DNA of 64,000 bases from Aromatoleum petrolei (GCF_017894385.1 NZ_CP059560.1:558001-622000), one strand, 5' to 3'. Positions 26,104-35,521 are shown, numbered from the stretch's first letter. Translations and numbers: made by a program. The notes: generated from the letters alone by a model not told the origin.

Positions 26104-26880
26104 TCAGCCCTTCTCCGCCTTGTTCTTGTCGAGGAAGGCCGAGATCAGCTCCTGAGTCCGGGGCGTCTCGAGCAGCTCGCCGCCGAGCTCGCGCTCGAGC
26201 GTGTAACCCTGCCCGCGGTCGTCGTCGGCGGCGGCGATGCACTGCTTCGCGACCCGCAGCGCCTCGACCGGCAGCCCGGCGATGCGGTTGGTCACGGCGC
26301 GCGCGCGCTCCTCGAGCTCGTCCCGGGCGCACGACCATTGCACGAGCCCCAGCCGCTCGGCGGTCGCTCCATCGACCGGCTCAGCTGTGAGGATCACGCG
26401 GGAAGCGATGCCGCGGCCGACCAGCCGGGTCAGACGCTGAGTGCCGCCGAGGCCCGGGATCAGCCCGATGCCCGTCTCAGGCAGACCAATCTTGGCCTCC
26501 GCGGCCACCATCCGCAGGTCGCACGAGAGCGCCAGCTCGAAACCGCCCCCCAATGCAGCACCGCCGATTTCGCAAAAGGTCACCTTGGGCAGCAGTTCAA
26601 TGCGCCGGTACACGCGCTGTAGGCGGTCGATGTAGCCGGCCAGCGCACGCCCTGGCCGAGGCGCATCCTTCCAGGAACGGATCAGATCGAGATCCGCGCC
26701 GGCGGCGAAGACCTTGCCTTGGCTGCGGATGTGGAGGACTGTCCAGTCGTCGGCGGCTTCGAGCTCATCGAGGACACGATTGAACGCGTTCCCCATGTCG
26801 TCGTTAATGGCATTAACTGGCGGTCGATTCAGTGTGAGTACAGCGACAGAGCCGCGGCGTGAGAGCTCGAGCATGGTCAT
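26104..26880 (-). CDS. Enoyl-CoA hydratase (canonical crotonase)
   Basis: A 258-residue crotonase with both classical catalytic glutamates: GGGFELALSCD (first Glu) and LPETGIGLIPGLGGTQRL (second Glu). KVFAAGADLDLI forms the oxyanion hole. It should be a genuine syn-hydratase of 2-enoyl-CoA. The start is one of two ATGs (26880 or 26874); no strong SD separates them. The promoter carries two tandem palindromes 17-49 nt upstream, the best-placed pair in the window. The next gene downstream begins about 150 nt on, so this may be read with the SDR-DUF35-thiolase-MaoC-etf-lyase string. Confidence 0.9.
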   Translation of the reverse strand: MTMLELSRRGSVAVLTLNRPPVNAINDDMGNAFNRVLDELEAADDWTVLHIRSQGKVFAAGADLDLIRSWKDAPRPGRALAGYIDRLQRVYRRIELLPKVTFCEIGGAALGGGFELALSCDLRMVAAEAKIGLPETGIGLIPGLGGTQRLTRLVGRGIASRVILTAEPVDGATAERLGLVQWSCARDELEERARAVTNRIAGLPVEALRVAKQCIAAADDDRGQGYTLERELGGELLETPRTQELISAFLDKNKAEKG

Positions 26881-26896
26881 TTTCTGTTCTGATACT

Positions 26897-26929
26897 TGAA
26901 TACTATTCAATTTATATGAACACTGTTCG
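26897..26929. promoter_or_regulatory. Tandem operator-like palindromes before the enoyl-CoA hydratase gene
   Basis: TGAATACTATTCA (26897-26909, a perfect palindrome extended by one bp each side) and TGAACACTGTTCG (26917-26929), 20 bp centre to centre. They lie directly in front of the start codon, a position suited to repression. Confidence 0.65.
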
Positions 26930-27104
26930 ACCGTCAAGCTCGACTCCGCGATGACGCGTGCAACGGCAGCGGGACGAACAGCTTTTCCACCGGAGAGGGC
27001 GCCGGTGGTTATTTGGTCATCGATCGGGAACGATTACGAACGGACGCGAGTCACCGTCGGGGCGCGACGGTGAGTTGGCGCAAAGACGGCACGCCGGGCA
27101 CGCG

Positions 27105-28664
27105 TCATTTCGCTGGAACGAGGGCCCTGAACCGCTCGCGCAGAGTCACCTTGCTGATCTTGCCGCTCGGCAGACGGGGAAGCTCGTCGACGAACTCGAC
27201 GCTCTTCGGACACTTGTAGCTAGCGATCACCCGCTTGCAGTGGGCGACGAGGTCCGACGGCGCGAGTCTCGCACCTGCTCTGAGCACCACTACAGCGTTG
27301 ACTGACTCGCCCCAGTAGGGATCGGGCACGCCAATCACCGCCGCGTCCATTACCGCTTCGTGCGACATCAGCGCTTCTTCAACCTCGCGGCTGTAAATGT
27401 TCTCGCCGCCCGAAATGATCACGTCCTTCTTGCGGTCAGCGAGATAGACGAAGCCATCCTCATCCTGATAGCCCATGTCGCCCGTGTGGAGCCACCCTCC
27501 GCGCAGCGCCTCGACGGTCGCCACGCTGTTGTTCCAGTACCCGATCATGTTCTGCGCTGACTTGAGGCAAATCTCGCCAATGGCGCCGGCCGGCACCTCC
27601 ATGTCGTTTTCGTCGACGATGCGCAGCAGCGTCGCCGGCTGCGGCTGGCCGATCGAGCCCAGACGGCGCCTGTCCCGTTCGTCGCCGTGGGGCCGATGGT
27701 AATGCTTGGCGAGCACGGTGCCCGAACCCTCGGTCTGCCCATAACCATTGATGAGGATCGGGCCGAAGCGCTCCAAAGCCTGCCGCAGCACGGTCACGGG
27801 CATGGGCGCCGCCGCGTAGTTGATCGTTTTCAGGCTCGACGCGTCGTACTTGTCCTGGCCCGGAACGTTGAGCACCGCCTGCATCATGGTCGGCGCGAGA
27901 TGCACCTGGGTGATCCGCTGCTCGGCGATGGTGCGCAAGATCGCCTCAGGCTCGAAGGCGCGGTGCAGCACGATGGCGCCCCCGCGCGCAGTAATCGCCC
28001 CACCTTGGGAACGTGCGCCAATGTGGAACAGCGGCATTGCCAACAAAACCTTGTCGCCCACGTCCGCAGACATTTCTTGGGCCCAGGCCTCGCAGAGCGA
28101 GACGAAGGCTCGATGCGTGATCATTGCACCCTTCGGTCTGCCGGTCGTACCGCTTGTGTACATGATACACAACAGGTCGTCAGGGCCGGGGGCCATCGCC
28201 GGCCCGCTTTCGTCGCCCTTCGCCAGCACGTCTTCATACGCTTCGGCCCACTGCGGCACCTCGTCGCCAATGCAAATGTAGCGCTCGACGCAGGTCAGTT
28301 CCCCGCGCAGCCTGTCGATCACTGCGGCATACTGGGATTCGAAGAACAGCACCCGTGGTGAGGCGTCACGGATGATGTACGCGATCTCCGGCCCCGCGAG
28401 GCGAAAATTCACCGGACTCGCCACCAGGCCGGAAACCTCGGCGACGCCATAGACCTCCAGGTACTCTGGACAATTCATGGCCAGGATTCCGATCCTGTCC
28501 TGATGGCGCAGGCCGCCGGCGACCAGTGCGCCGGCCAGCCGGCGCACGCGGTGGGTGTACTGGCGGAAGCTCAGCCGCCTCTCGCCGAAGATCAGGTAGT
28601 CTTGGTCGCCGTGATAGCGCTCGTTGCGCTCGACCAGGTCACGCATCGTCTCGATCACTGCCAC
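27105..28664 (-). CDS. AMP-forming acyl-CoA synthetase (FadD/AliA-like)
   Basis: A 519-residue ANL-superfamily ligase. YTSGTTGRPKGAMITHR is the P-loop (about residues 174-190), INGYGQTEGSG the A5 motif, LHTGDMGYQDEDGFVYLADR the hinge region and LPSGKISK the C-terminal catalytic Lys. It activates a carboxylic acid to its CoA ester through an acyl-AMP, presumably the first step of the pathway encoded around it. The substrate cannot be read from the sequence. The gene lies between two crotonase genes and about 130 nt from the upstream one, so a separate promoter is possible. Confidence 0.92.
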   Translation of the reverse strand: MAVIETMRDLVERNERYHGDQDYLIFGERRLSFRQYTHRVRRLAGALVAGGLRHQDRIGILAMNCPEYLEVYGVAEVSGLVASPVNFRLAGPEIAYIIRDASPRVLFFESQYAAVIDRLRGELTCVERYICIGDEVPQWAEAYEDVLAKGDESGPAMAPGPDDLLCIMYTSGTTGRPKGAMITHRAFVSLCEAWAQEMSADVGDKVLLAMPLFHIGARSQGGAITARGGAIVLHRAFEPEAILRTIAEQRITQVHLAPTMMQAVLNVPGQDKYDASSLKTINYAAAPMPVTVLRQALERFGPILINGYGQTEGSGTVLAKHYHRPHGDERDRRRLGSIGQPQPATLLRIVDENDMEVPAGAIGEICLKSAQNMIGYWNNSVATVEALRGGWLHTGDMGYQDEDGFVYLADRKKDVIISGGENIYSREVEEALMSHEAVMDAAVIGVPDPYWGESVNAVVVLRAGARLAPSDLVAHCKRVIASYKCPKSVEFVDELPRLPSGKISKVTLRERFRALVPAK

Positions 28665-28796
28665 GCATGCCTCCGCTTGGAGTCCAGCCTGGAGATGTCA
28701 CCAGACCGGCCTAAAACTGAACAAAAAAAAGTCGCAGCTACAAACGCTTGTGAAGCACGTCCGCCATATCCGCTCTGGACGTCCGCCTTCCGGGCG

Positions 28797-29606
28797 CTAG
28801 AACGGCGAATCCGGCGAGAACGACGCCTTGCGCTTCTGCAAGAAGGCGTCGATGCCCTCCTTGCCTTCGGGGCCGGCGAAGCCGATGAACTCCAGCGCCA
28901 GCGACGCGTCGAAGATCGGCGCGGCCTGGCGCAGCCAATGGTTGAGGGTGTGCTTGGTCCAGCGCAGGGCCGAGGGTGCCTGCTCCGCAAGCTTTGACGC
29001 CACCTGTACCGCCTTGTCGTCTAGCTCGGCATCGTCCACCGCCATGGATACAAGCCCGATGCGCTCGGCCTCCTCGCCGGTGAAGTTGTCCGCGGTGAGC
29101 AGGTAATACTTGGCCTTGGCCATGCCGCACAGCAGCGGCCAGAGAATGGTGGCATGGTCGCCCGCCGCGACACCGATCTTGCTGTGGCCATCGGAGAAAT
29201 TGGCATCCTTGGCGACGATCGAAACGTCGGCCAGCATCACGGCGGCAATGCCGGCGCCCACCGCCCAGCCGCGGGCCGAGCTAACGATGGGCTTCGAGCA
29301 ATTGATCATGTTGTAGACGAGGTCACGCGACTCCCGCATCGCCTGCATGCGCATCTCGTAGTCGTCGCAGACCTTACGCTCGTGCGTGAGATCGCCGCCA
29401 GCGGAGAAGGAATTTGCTCCGCCAGTGATGATCGCCGCCGAGACGGTGGGATCCTCGTCGACATCCTTCCACACCTGCGAGACTTCCCAGTGCAGCCGGG
29501 CAGTCATCGCATTGAGCTTGAGCGGTGAGTTGATGGTAATGCGCAGCACCCGCGGATGGGGTCGGTCGAACTTGAGTTGCTCGTATTTGGCGTAACGGTC
29601 GGTCAT
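28797..29606 (-). CDS. Crotonase-fold enoyl-CoA hydratase/isomerase F
   Basis: A 269-residue crotonase ([18 protein letters not shown]). [14 protein letters not shown] and [17 protein letters not shown] make the oxyanion hole; the acidic residue is in [19 protein letters not shown]. Both classical Glu positions are altered. This AGD-H/G pattern is shared with crotonase G at 31763, so the two form a subgroup in the cluster. The start is 15 nt after the ADP-forming synthetase stop, so they are co-transcribed. Confidence 0.88.
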   Translation of the reverse strand: MTDRYAKYEQLKFDRPHPRVLRITINSPLKLNAMTARLHWEVSQVWKDVDEDPTVSAAIITGGANSFSAGGDLTHERKVCDDYEMRMQAMRESRDLVYNMINCSKPIVSSARGWAVGAGIAAVMLADVSIVAKDANFSDGHSKIGVAAGDHATILWPLLCGMAKAKYYLLTADNFTGEEAERIGLVSMAVDDAELDDKAVQVASKLAEQAPSALRWTKHTLNHWLRQAAPIFDASLALEFIGFAGPEGKEGIDAFLQKRKASFSPDSPF

Positions 29607-29621
29607 GGAAAGGCTCCTGGA

Positions 29622-31766
29622 TTATTTGTCGTTGCGTTGGAGAACGACGAGTGCGTCGACGGCGGTGATGCGTCGGCCCGAGCAGATCAGGGGATTGACG
29701 TCGAGCTCGGCGATACGATCACGGTGATCGGCGGCGAATTCGGACAGGCGGGCAACGGTATCGGCGAGACGGTCAAGATCGACCGGCTCGGACCCGCGGA
29801 AGCCCTTCAGCACGGCGACACCCTTCAGCTTCTCGATCATCTGGCGGGCTTCGTCGGCTGAGACCGGCGCCTGGGCCACCAACGAGTCCTTCAGCAGCTC
29901 GACGAGGACACCGCCTAGGCTCACGACCACGAGAGGCCCGAACAGCGGGTCCACGCGAGCGCCGACCATGATCTCAGCGCCCGACGGAATCATGGGCTGG
30001 AGCAGCGCGCCGTTGATGCGCGAGGCATCCGCGACCTTCAGCGCGTTCGCCGTCACCCTCGCATAGGCGGCGCGCAACTCCGTTTCGTTGCGCAGATTGA
30101 GGGCGATAACGCCGGCTTCCGTCTTGTGGGGAATGTCGGGCGACTCAACCTTCATTGCGATCGGATAGCCCAACTGATGCGCGGCGTCGACTGCGGCCGC
30201 CTCGCTCGTCACGAGACGCTCACCGACCACAGGGACACCGTACAGGGATAGCACCGCCTTCGCCTCGCGCTCGGTGAGCGTGCGGTTCGGTGCGGCGTCG
30301 AGTAATTCAGCCGCCTGTCGGGCCGCTGCGGCCGGAGCAAGCCGCCGATACGCAGGCAAGGGCGAGGCGAGCCTCTCCTCGCGCTTGTGCCATGCAGCCA
30401 GCGTGGCGAAGCAGCGATCCATGGAGCGGAATATAGCCACGTTGGGATCCATCTCCGCCTCACGAGTGGCCGGCCCCTGCAGCCAGTCGGAGATGAGCAC
30501 GTTGCAGGTGATCTTGCCGTAGCGCGCGGCCAGGTCGCTGAATACCTTGATGCGGGGCGTGTGGACATCGAAAGCCACCGGCTGGGGCAGGACGACCGCG
30601 CCGTAGTGGTGGTCGCCCATCAGTGCCTCGGCGCAGGCGCCAAGGGATTCGGGGTTATTCACCACCTGGGCCGTGACGTCACAGGGATTGCGCGCCGAGC
30701 CGAAATCGGGAATGTGCGACTCGAGAATCGCCGTGACTTCGGGCTGTGGTTGGGGTAGCGGTACGCCGTGAATCTCAGCCTTGTCCGCGGCCATGATCGA
30801 GGCGCCGCCCGAAGTGGCGAGCACCGCCACCCCCCGCGCCTTGGGTTTGGGCGCCTTGGCGAAGAAGGCGGCCGTTTCCATCAGCGCTTCGAAGTCATCG
30901 ACGACGATCGCGCCCGCGCGCTCGAAGGCGGCGAGGTAGGCGGCACCGGAGCCGGCGAGCGACCCCGTGTGCGACATCGCGGCAAGCGCCCCTTGCTCAC
31001 CGGTGGCGATCTTATGAATCACCAGCGGCTTGTCCGCCTGCCAGGCGATGTCGGCTGCCGCGATCAGCCGCTCTGGATTGGCCATGCCCTCGAACACGCA
31101 GGCGATGGCTCTGCACGACGGCTCTTCGGCGAGATAGGCGACCAGGTCGGCGATATCCACATCCGACTGGTTGCCGGCCGAAAATGCGTGGCTCACCGAC
31201 ATCCCGCGCTCGATGGCCTGGGCAAGGGATTGGGAAAGCGCACCGGACTGGCTGGCAATGCCGACCGACTCCGGACGCGGCGCGGAAAACTTCGGGTACT
31301 CGGAGAACGTGATACGTGCGCCCCGCAGGTAGTTCGCTATCCCCAGGCAGTTGGGGCCGAGGATGCGCAGGTTGTAGCGATGCCCCAGCTCGGTCAGCCG
31401 GCTCTGCTCGGCAACACGCTCAGGCTTGCCGGTCTCGGCGTAGCCGGAGGCGTAGAGAATGACCCCGCCCGCACCGAGCTCGCCCGCCTCCTGGACGATC
31501 GGCTCGGCTGCCTCCCGCGCCACGGTGATGGCGACGCAGTCCGGCACCTCGGGCAAGGCGGAGATCGACGAAAAGCAGGGTACGCCCCCGACCTCCTCGT
31601 ACTTGGCATTGACCAGATAGACGCGACCGGAGAAACCGTCGAGGTTTTTCTGCAGACGCTCCCCGAAGGAGCCCGGCCGCGGCGAGGCCCCGACGATGGC
31701 AATACTGCGGGGATTGAGCACGCGATCGAGCTCCGTGTGGCGATAGACGCGACGTGGCGAAGTCAT
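29622..31766 (-). CDS. Acyl-CoA synthetase, ADP/NDP-forming (acetate-CoA ligase family)
   Basis: A 714-residue fusion of the alpha and beta parts of ADP-forming acyl-CoA synthetases. Residues 15-140: CoA-binding Rossmann domain (SIAIVGASPRPGSFGERL); about 150-300: succinyl-CoA-synthetase-like domain (LGPNCLGIANY, SQSGALSQSLA); SHTGSLAGSGAAY holds the phosphorylated-His region; the last 220 residues form the ATP-grasp domain (YPIAMKVESPDIPHKTEAGV). It interconverts acyl-CoA + ADP/GDP + Pi with acid + NTP, so it could either activate a substrate or salvage energy from a CoA-ester product. It overlaps the upstream crotonase gene by 4 nt. Confidence 0.9.
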   Translation of the reverse strand: MTSPRRVYRHTELDRVLNPRSIAIVGASPRPGSFGERLQKNLDGFSGRVYLVNAKYEEVGGVPCFSSISALPEVPDCVAITVAREAAEPIVQEAGELGAGGVILYASGYAETGKPERVAEQSRLTELGHRYNLRILGPNCLGIANYLRGARITFSEYPKFSAPRPESVGIASQSGALSQSLAQAIERGMSVSHAFSAGNQSDVDIADLVAYLAEEPSCRAIACVFEGMANPERLIAAADIAWQADKPLVIHKIATGEQGALAAMSHTGSLAGSGAAYLAAFERAGAIVVDDFEALMETAAFFAKAPKPKARGVAVLATSGGASIMAADKAEIHGVPLPQPQPEVTAILESHIPDFGSARNPCDVTAQVVNNPESLGACAEALMGDHHYGAVVLPQPVAFDVHTPRIKVFSDLAARYGKITCNVLISDWLQGPATREAEMDPNVAIFRSMDRCFATLAAWHKREERLASPLPAYRRLAPAAAARQAAELLDAAPNRTLTEREAKAVLSLYGVPVVGERLVTSEAAAVDAAHQLGYPIAMKVESPDIPHKTEAGVIALNLRNETELRAAYARVTANALKVADASRINGALLQPMIPSGAEIMVGARVDPLFGPLVVVSLGGVLVELLKDSLVAQAPVSADEARQMIEKLKGVAVLKGFRGSEPVDLDRLADTVARLSEFAADHRDRIAELDVNPLICSGRRITAVDALVVLQRNDK

Positions 31767-32587
31767 TGCTTGGGAGCTCCATCAATTGCATTGAATCGGG
31801 GAGACCGCTTTTCACGAAGGGCCTTGACCGCCTCGGCGTGGTCCTCGGTCCGGCTCGACAGGGCCTCGTACGCCATGCCGGCGTCCATCATCGTGGCCAC
31901 CAACTGCTTGAGGCCGATGTTGATCGTCGCCTTCGTCCACTGGACGGCGTGGCGCGCGCCCGCGGCGAGCTTCTGCGCCATCGCGTCGACCGCTGCATCG
32001 AGCTCCTCGGCCGCCAACGCATGGTTGATGAGGCCGAGCCTCGCGGCTTCCTCGCCGGTGAGCATTTCACCGGTCAGCAGGTACTCCTTGGCGCGTGCGT
32101 ACCCGACGAGCTGGGGCCAGATGATTGAACCGCCATCGCCCGCAACGAAGCCCACCTTGACGTGGGGGTCGGCGATCTTGGCGTGCTTGGCGGCGTAGAT
32201 AAGATCCGAGAAGAGCGCGAGCGTGCAGCCGAGGCCGATCGCCGCACCGTTCACCTTGGCGATGATCGGTTGCGGCACATCCAGCAAGAGGCCCAGCAGA
32301 CGCTTGGCCCCCGCGATCAACCCATACGTCGGCGCCGGCGTGTCGATCTGCTTCTGTATGTGCTCGATGTCGCCGCCGGCGCTGAAGGCCTTGCCCGCGC
32401 CGGTGAGCACGATGACGCGCGTCTCGGGGTCGGCCGGCACCTCCATGAAGAAGCGCTCCAGCTCGCGCTGCATCAAATCGTCGACGGCATTGAGCGTGTC
32501 CGGACGATTGAAAGTGACATGAAGCACATGACCGTCCCGGCGAAACGCCAGCGACGTGTAGCTGGAAAAATCGATGCCGCGGCTCAA
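31763..32587 (-). CDS. Crotonase-fold enoyl-CoA hydratase/isomerase G
   Basis: A crotonase of 274 residues if started at the TTG at 32587, which has GGAGG 7 nt upstream; the in-frame ATG at 32602 contains that SD sequence and has none of its own, so TTG is favoured. KAFSAGGDIEHIQ and VNGAAIGLGCTLALFSD are the oxyanion strands; VKVGFVAGDGGSIIWPQLVG carries the acidic residue, as in crotonase F. The stop overlaps the ADP-forming synthetase start (ATGA), a coupling that suggests consecutive use. A PimD-like ACAD gene lies 42-57 nt upstream. Confidence 0.85.
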   Translation of the reverse strand: MSRGIDFSSYTSLAFRRDGHVLHVTFNRPDTLNAVDDLMQRELERFFMEVPADPETRVIVLTGAGKAFSAGGDIEHIQKQIDTPAPTYGLIAGAKRLLGLLLDVPQPIIAKVNGAAIGLGCTLALFSDLIYAAKHAKIADPHVKVGFVAGDGGSIIWPQLVGYARAKEYLLTGEMLTGEEAARLGLINHALAAEELDAAVDAMAQKLAAGARHAVQWTKATINIGLKQLVATMMDAGMAYEALSSRTEDHAEAVKALREKRSPRFNAIDGAPKQ

Positions 32588-32643
32588 GGTATATTCCTCC
32601 ATGACGGTGATGCGTTCCGCATCCGGGATGCGCACACGATTTC

Positions 32644-33765
32644 CTATTGGTTGCAGGCGGCGTAGCGCAACAAATGCCAGTCGCTGTCGCCGTAAAGCTT
32701 GTCGAAGGCCATCAGCTTCTTGAAGTAATGGCCCACGGAGCACTCCTCGGTCATACCCATGCCGCCGTGCAGCTGGATCCCCTGTCCTCCCACGAACTTG
32801 CCCGCCGCCGCCACCACCACCTTCGCGGCAGACACCGCCGCTTTGCGCGTGACGGTCTCCGCGTCGAGGTGTGCGAGCGCACGGAACAGGGACGAACGCG
32901 ACTTTTCGACCTCGATGAACATTTCGGCCATGCGATGCTGGAGGGCTTGAAACTTGCCGATGGGCTGGCCGAACTGCACCCGGGTCTTGATGTACTCGTT
33001 GGTGACGGCCATCGCCGCCTCCATCGCGCCGATAGCCTCGGCGATGCGCGCGACCGTCGCCGCGTCGAAGGCTTCTTCGAGGATATCGGTCGCCCGTTGC
33101 GGGCCGGCCAGACGGGCCGCGGCCGGGCACGCGACGTCGGCGAAGCGCAGGTCGGCGGCCCGTCCGCCGTCGATCAGCGGATAGGCCCCCAGCGTCAGAC
33201 CCGGGACGTCATTGGGCACGAGGAACAGGGACGGAGCCGGGTCGTCATCGACGGTTGCCGAGACGATGTAGCGGTCGGCCGAGGGCCCGTCCACCACGAG
33301 CATCTTTGTTCCATTGAGGACGAAGCCGTCGCCGTGGGCCCGTGCCGAGGTCGCTGCGCGCCCGGGCTCGAAGCGGCTCGCCGGCTCATCATGAGCCAGA
33401 GCAAGCTTGGCCTCGCCGGATGTCACTTCAGCGAGCACTTGCAGCCGGACATCGGCGTTTTCGCAGCGGTCGAGAATGCGCACGCACAGCACGGCGGTGG
33501 ACACGAACGGTTCGAGCACCAGGCCGCGCCCGAACTCTTCCAGGAGGATCGCGGTCTCGTTAAACGAGCAGCCGAGACCGCCCGCGTCCTCCGGGATCCC
33601 CAGCGCCAGCCAGCCGAGTTCGGCGAAGGTTTTCCAGTGCGTGCTCGAATGACCCACCTCGGATCGGCTCAGGCCGCGGCGCGCCTCGAAATCGTACTGC
33701 TCGCGAACGAAGCGACGGGCGCCGTCGCGCAGCATCTGCTGTTCGTCGGATAGGTTGAAATCCAT
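32644..33765 (-). CDS. Acyl-CoA dehydrogenase, PimD-like small subunit (second pair)
   Basis: A 373-residue ACAD starting MDFNLSDEQQMLRDGARRF, closely patterned on the one at 12260 (GGMGMTEECSVGHYFKKL at the C-terminus; TRVQFGQPIGKFQALQHRM before it). It should pair with the product of the gene directly upstream, but that gene has lost most of its coding sequence by an internal deletion (33780-34181). The subunit may therefore be orphaned, or may cross-pair with the intact PimC-like protein from 13402. Confidence 0.88.
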   Translation of the reverse strand: MDFNLSDEQQMLRDGARRFVREQYDFEARRGLSRSEVGHSSTHWKTFAELGWLALGIPEDAGGLGCSFNETAILLEEFGRGLVLEPFVSTAVLCVRILDRCENADVRLQVLAEVTSGEAKLALAHDEPASRFEPGRAATSARAHGDGFVLNGTKMLVVDGPSADRYIVSATVDDDPAPSLFLVPNDVPGLTLGAYPLIDGGRAADLRFADVACPAAARLAGPQRATDILEEAFDAATVARIAEAIGAMEAAMAVTNEYIKTRVQFGQPIGKFQALQHRMAEMFIEVEKSRSSLFRALAHLDAETVTRKAAVSAAKVVVAAAGKFVGGQGIQLHGGMGMTEECSVGHYFKKLMAFDKLYGDSDWHLLRYAACNQ

Positions 33766-33779
33766 GCACTCTCTCCCGA

Positions 33780-34181
33780 TCAGCGGCCGAAGGCCAGCTT
33801 GCCGATAATGTTTTTTTGCACTTCCCGGGTGCCACCGAAGATGGTCGCCGGCTGGGTGAAGAGGCACTGCGCCGTGCGCCCTGGCACATCTGCGGGCCAA
33901 ATTGCGAACTCGCCGTCAGGGAAGAAGCGAAGCGCGCAAGCGCCAAGGGCAGTGACCTGCAGCTCCGTCACCCGTTGCTGCATCTCCGAGCCGTTGTGCT
34001 CGGTGCGCGCCCGCCAACCTTTCTTGTGCAGGATGCCCCGCCAGGTCTTCACGTCCTCGCGTGCAGGTGGGTGGGTACCGGTGTATGTCCGTCGGGCAAG
34101 GCCAGCAGGCACGTTCGCCCGCACGGAGCCCGTGACTTCCTTCCGAAACAACTCGTCTTCTGGACTAAAGGTGAACTCCAT
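33780..34181 (-). pseudogene. PimC-like ACAD large subunit with an in-frame internal deletion
   Basis: The 133-codon frame joins an ACAD N-terminus (MEFTFSPEDELFRKEV ... THPPAREDVKTWRGILHKKGW, residues 1-56) directly to an ACAD C-terminus (RVTELQVTALGACALRFF ... FGGTREVQKNIIGKLAFGR, residues 69-133). Intact relatives are about 390-400 residues, so about 260 residues including the whole flavin-binding beta domain are gone, with the frame kept. The product cannot bind FAD normally. It is the first gene of the operon that continues with the PimD-like subunit 14 nt downstream, and an operator-like palindrome lies 49 nt before its start. Confidence 0.8.
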
Positions 34182-34229
34182 GACTGCGATCTACCCCCAA
34201 CTCCTGCCAGCGGGCGCAATTCCTTTATT

Positions 34230-34242
34230 TGAACGTTATTCA
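34230..34242. promoter_or_regulatory. Operator-like palindrome before the broken ACAD operon
   Basis: TGAACGTTATTCA, matching TGAAC-N3-GTTCA with one change (ATTCA). It lies 49 nt upstream of the minus-strand start at 34181, and 134 nt from a second perfect copy serving the opposite direction. Confidence 0.6.
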
Positions 34243-34375
34243 GATTAACGCACTAACCACTGACGGTCAAGCAGCCTTCGGCGGCAACCGAGTGGTTTGA
34301 GGATCTCGCCCTTCGTGCACTGCGAGAAAGAACCTGCTCACGCTGCTTGACCACATGAAGGCCGATCATATAGCT

Positions 34376-34388
34376 TGAACACTGTTCA
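34376..34388. promoter_or_regulatory. Perfect operator-like palindrome (TGAAC-ACT-GTTCA)
   Basis: TGAACACTGTTCA, the only copy with all ten arm bases symmetric. It lies 31 nt before the ATG of a truncated SDR frame and in front of the second nitronate-monooxygenase gene on the plus strand. Confidence 0.7.
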
Positions 34389-34418
34389 GTTTTAAGAATC
34401 TCAGACAGAAGAGACAAT

Positions 34419-34549
34419 ATGTCAGATCGTCCCCGCATCTGGCTCATCACGGGTGTCTCCGCCGGGCACACGCCTGTCAGCTCGGCGGGATCGACGTCGT
34501 GGTGAAAAATGCAGGAGATGCCTCGCCGGGGCCACTAAAAAGGTGCACC
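34419..34549 (+). pseudogene. SDR N-terminal remnant
   Basis: An ATG with AGAAGAGAC upstream starts MSDRPRIWLITGVSAG, the beginning of an SDR of the oxidoreductase type with TGxSxGFG. The frame is broken after SAG. A second frame continues with IDVVVKNAGDASPG, the NNAG strand normally some 70 residues further on. The gene has thus lost its middle and its end, leaving its promoter and start region in front of the monooxygenase gene. Confidence 0.6.
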
Positions 34550-35521
34550 ATGTTCAGGACAAGAATCACCGATCTCTTCGGCATCGAATATCCGTTGATC
34601 CAGGGCGGGATGCGTTATGTGTCTTGCGCCGAACTCGTCGCTGCGGTGGCCAATGCGGGCGGGCTCGGTTTCCTTTCAGCACACAGTTTCCCCACCCCCG
34701 AAGCGTTGCGCGCCGAGATCGAGAAGACGCGCTCGCTGACCGAGAAACCCTTCGGCGTGAATCTCACCATCCTTCCGAAGCTCTCCGTGAAGCCGGAAGA
34801 CAGCGCCCGAGTGATCCTCGACGCGAGGGTGAAGTGCGTGGAAACGGCCGGCGGTAATCCGGCGAGCTTCATCGCCGCCTTCAAGGAGGCCGGCATCAAG
34901 GTGCTGCACAAGTGCACTGGAGTACGCTTCGCCTTGAAGGCCGAGCAGCTCGGAGCCGACGCGATCAGCATGACCGGCTTCGAGGCGGCCGGTCACCCGG
35001 GCGAGGATAACGTGCCCAACCTGGTCCTGATCCCTGCCGCCGTCGACCGGCTGAGGATTCCGGTGGTCGCCAACGGCGGCTTCACTGACGGCCGCGGCCT
35101 GGTGGCCGCCCTCGCCCTCGGCGCCGATGGCGTCGCCATGGGCACCCGCTTCCTGATGACTCGGGAATCGCCAATGCCCGAAGCAGTGAAGGCACGCTAC
35201 TTGGCCGCAACAGAGCGCGACACGACTTTGATCTGTAGCTCGATCGGCGACTCCACCCGGGTACTGAAGAATACTCTGACCGATCAGATTCTTGAGCTGG
35301 AGCGCCGCGGCACCGCCAGCCACGAAGACCTGATGGCCATGGCGAGCAGCCTGCGCTGGGTCCAGGCCGCCGAGAGAGGTGATCCCGATGACGGCGCCTA
35401 CGCCGCGGGCATCGGCGTGGGTTTGATCCACGAGATTCCCACCTGCCGCGAGCTGGTCCAGAAAATCGTTACTGAGAGCCGGGCGATCGTCGGCAGCCGC
35501 TTGAACGCAATCGTTGGTTAA
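34550..35521 (+). CDS. Nitronate monooxygenase-like FMN oxidoreductase 2
   Basis: A 323-residue 2-nitropropane-dioxygenase-family protein (MFRTRITDLFGIEYPLIQGG). SMTGFEAAGHPGEDN carries the active-site His, VVANGGFTDGRG and GVAMGTRFLMTRESP bind FMN. It differs clearly from the copy at 6016. It now sits directly behind the remains of an SDR gene and probably depends on that gene's promoter and the palindrome at 34376. Related enzymes in CoA-ester clusters may act on enoyl-CoA or nitronates; the substrate is unknown. Confidence 0.85.
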   Translation: MFRTRITDLFGIEYPLIQGGMRYVSCAELVAAVANAGGLGFLSAHSFPTPEALRAEIEKTRSLTEKPFGVNLTILPKLSVKPEDSARVILDARVKCVETAGGNPASFIAAFKEAGIKVLHKCTGVRFALKAEQLGADAISMTGFEAAGHPGEDNVPNLVLIPAAVDRLRIPVVANGGFTDGRGLVAALALGADGVAMGTRFLMTRESPMPEAVKARYLAATERDTTLICSSIGDSTRVLKNTLTDQILELERRGTASHEDLMAMASSLRWVQAAERGDPDDGAYAAGIGVGLIHEIPTCRELVQKIVTESRAIVGSRLNAIVG

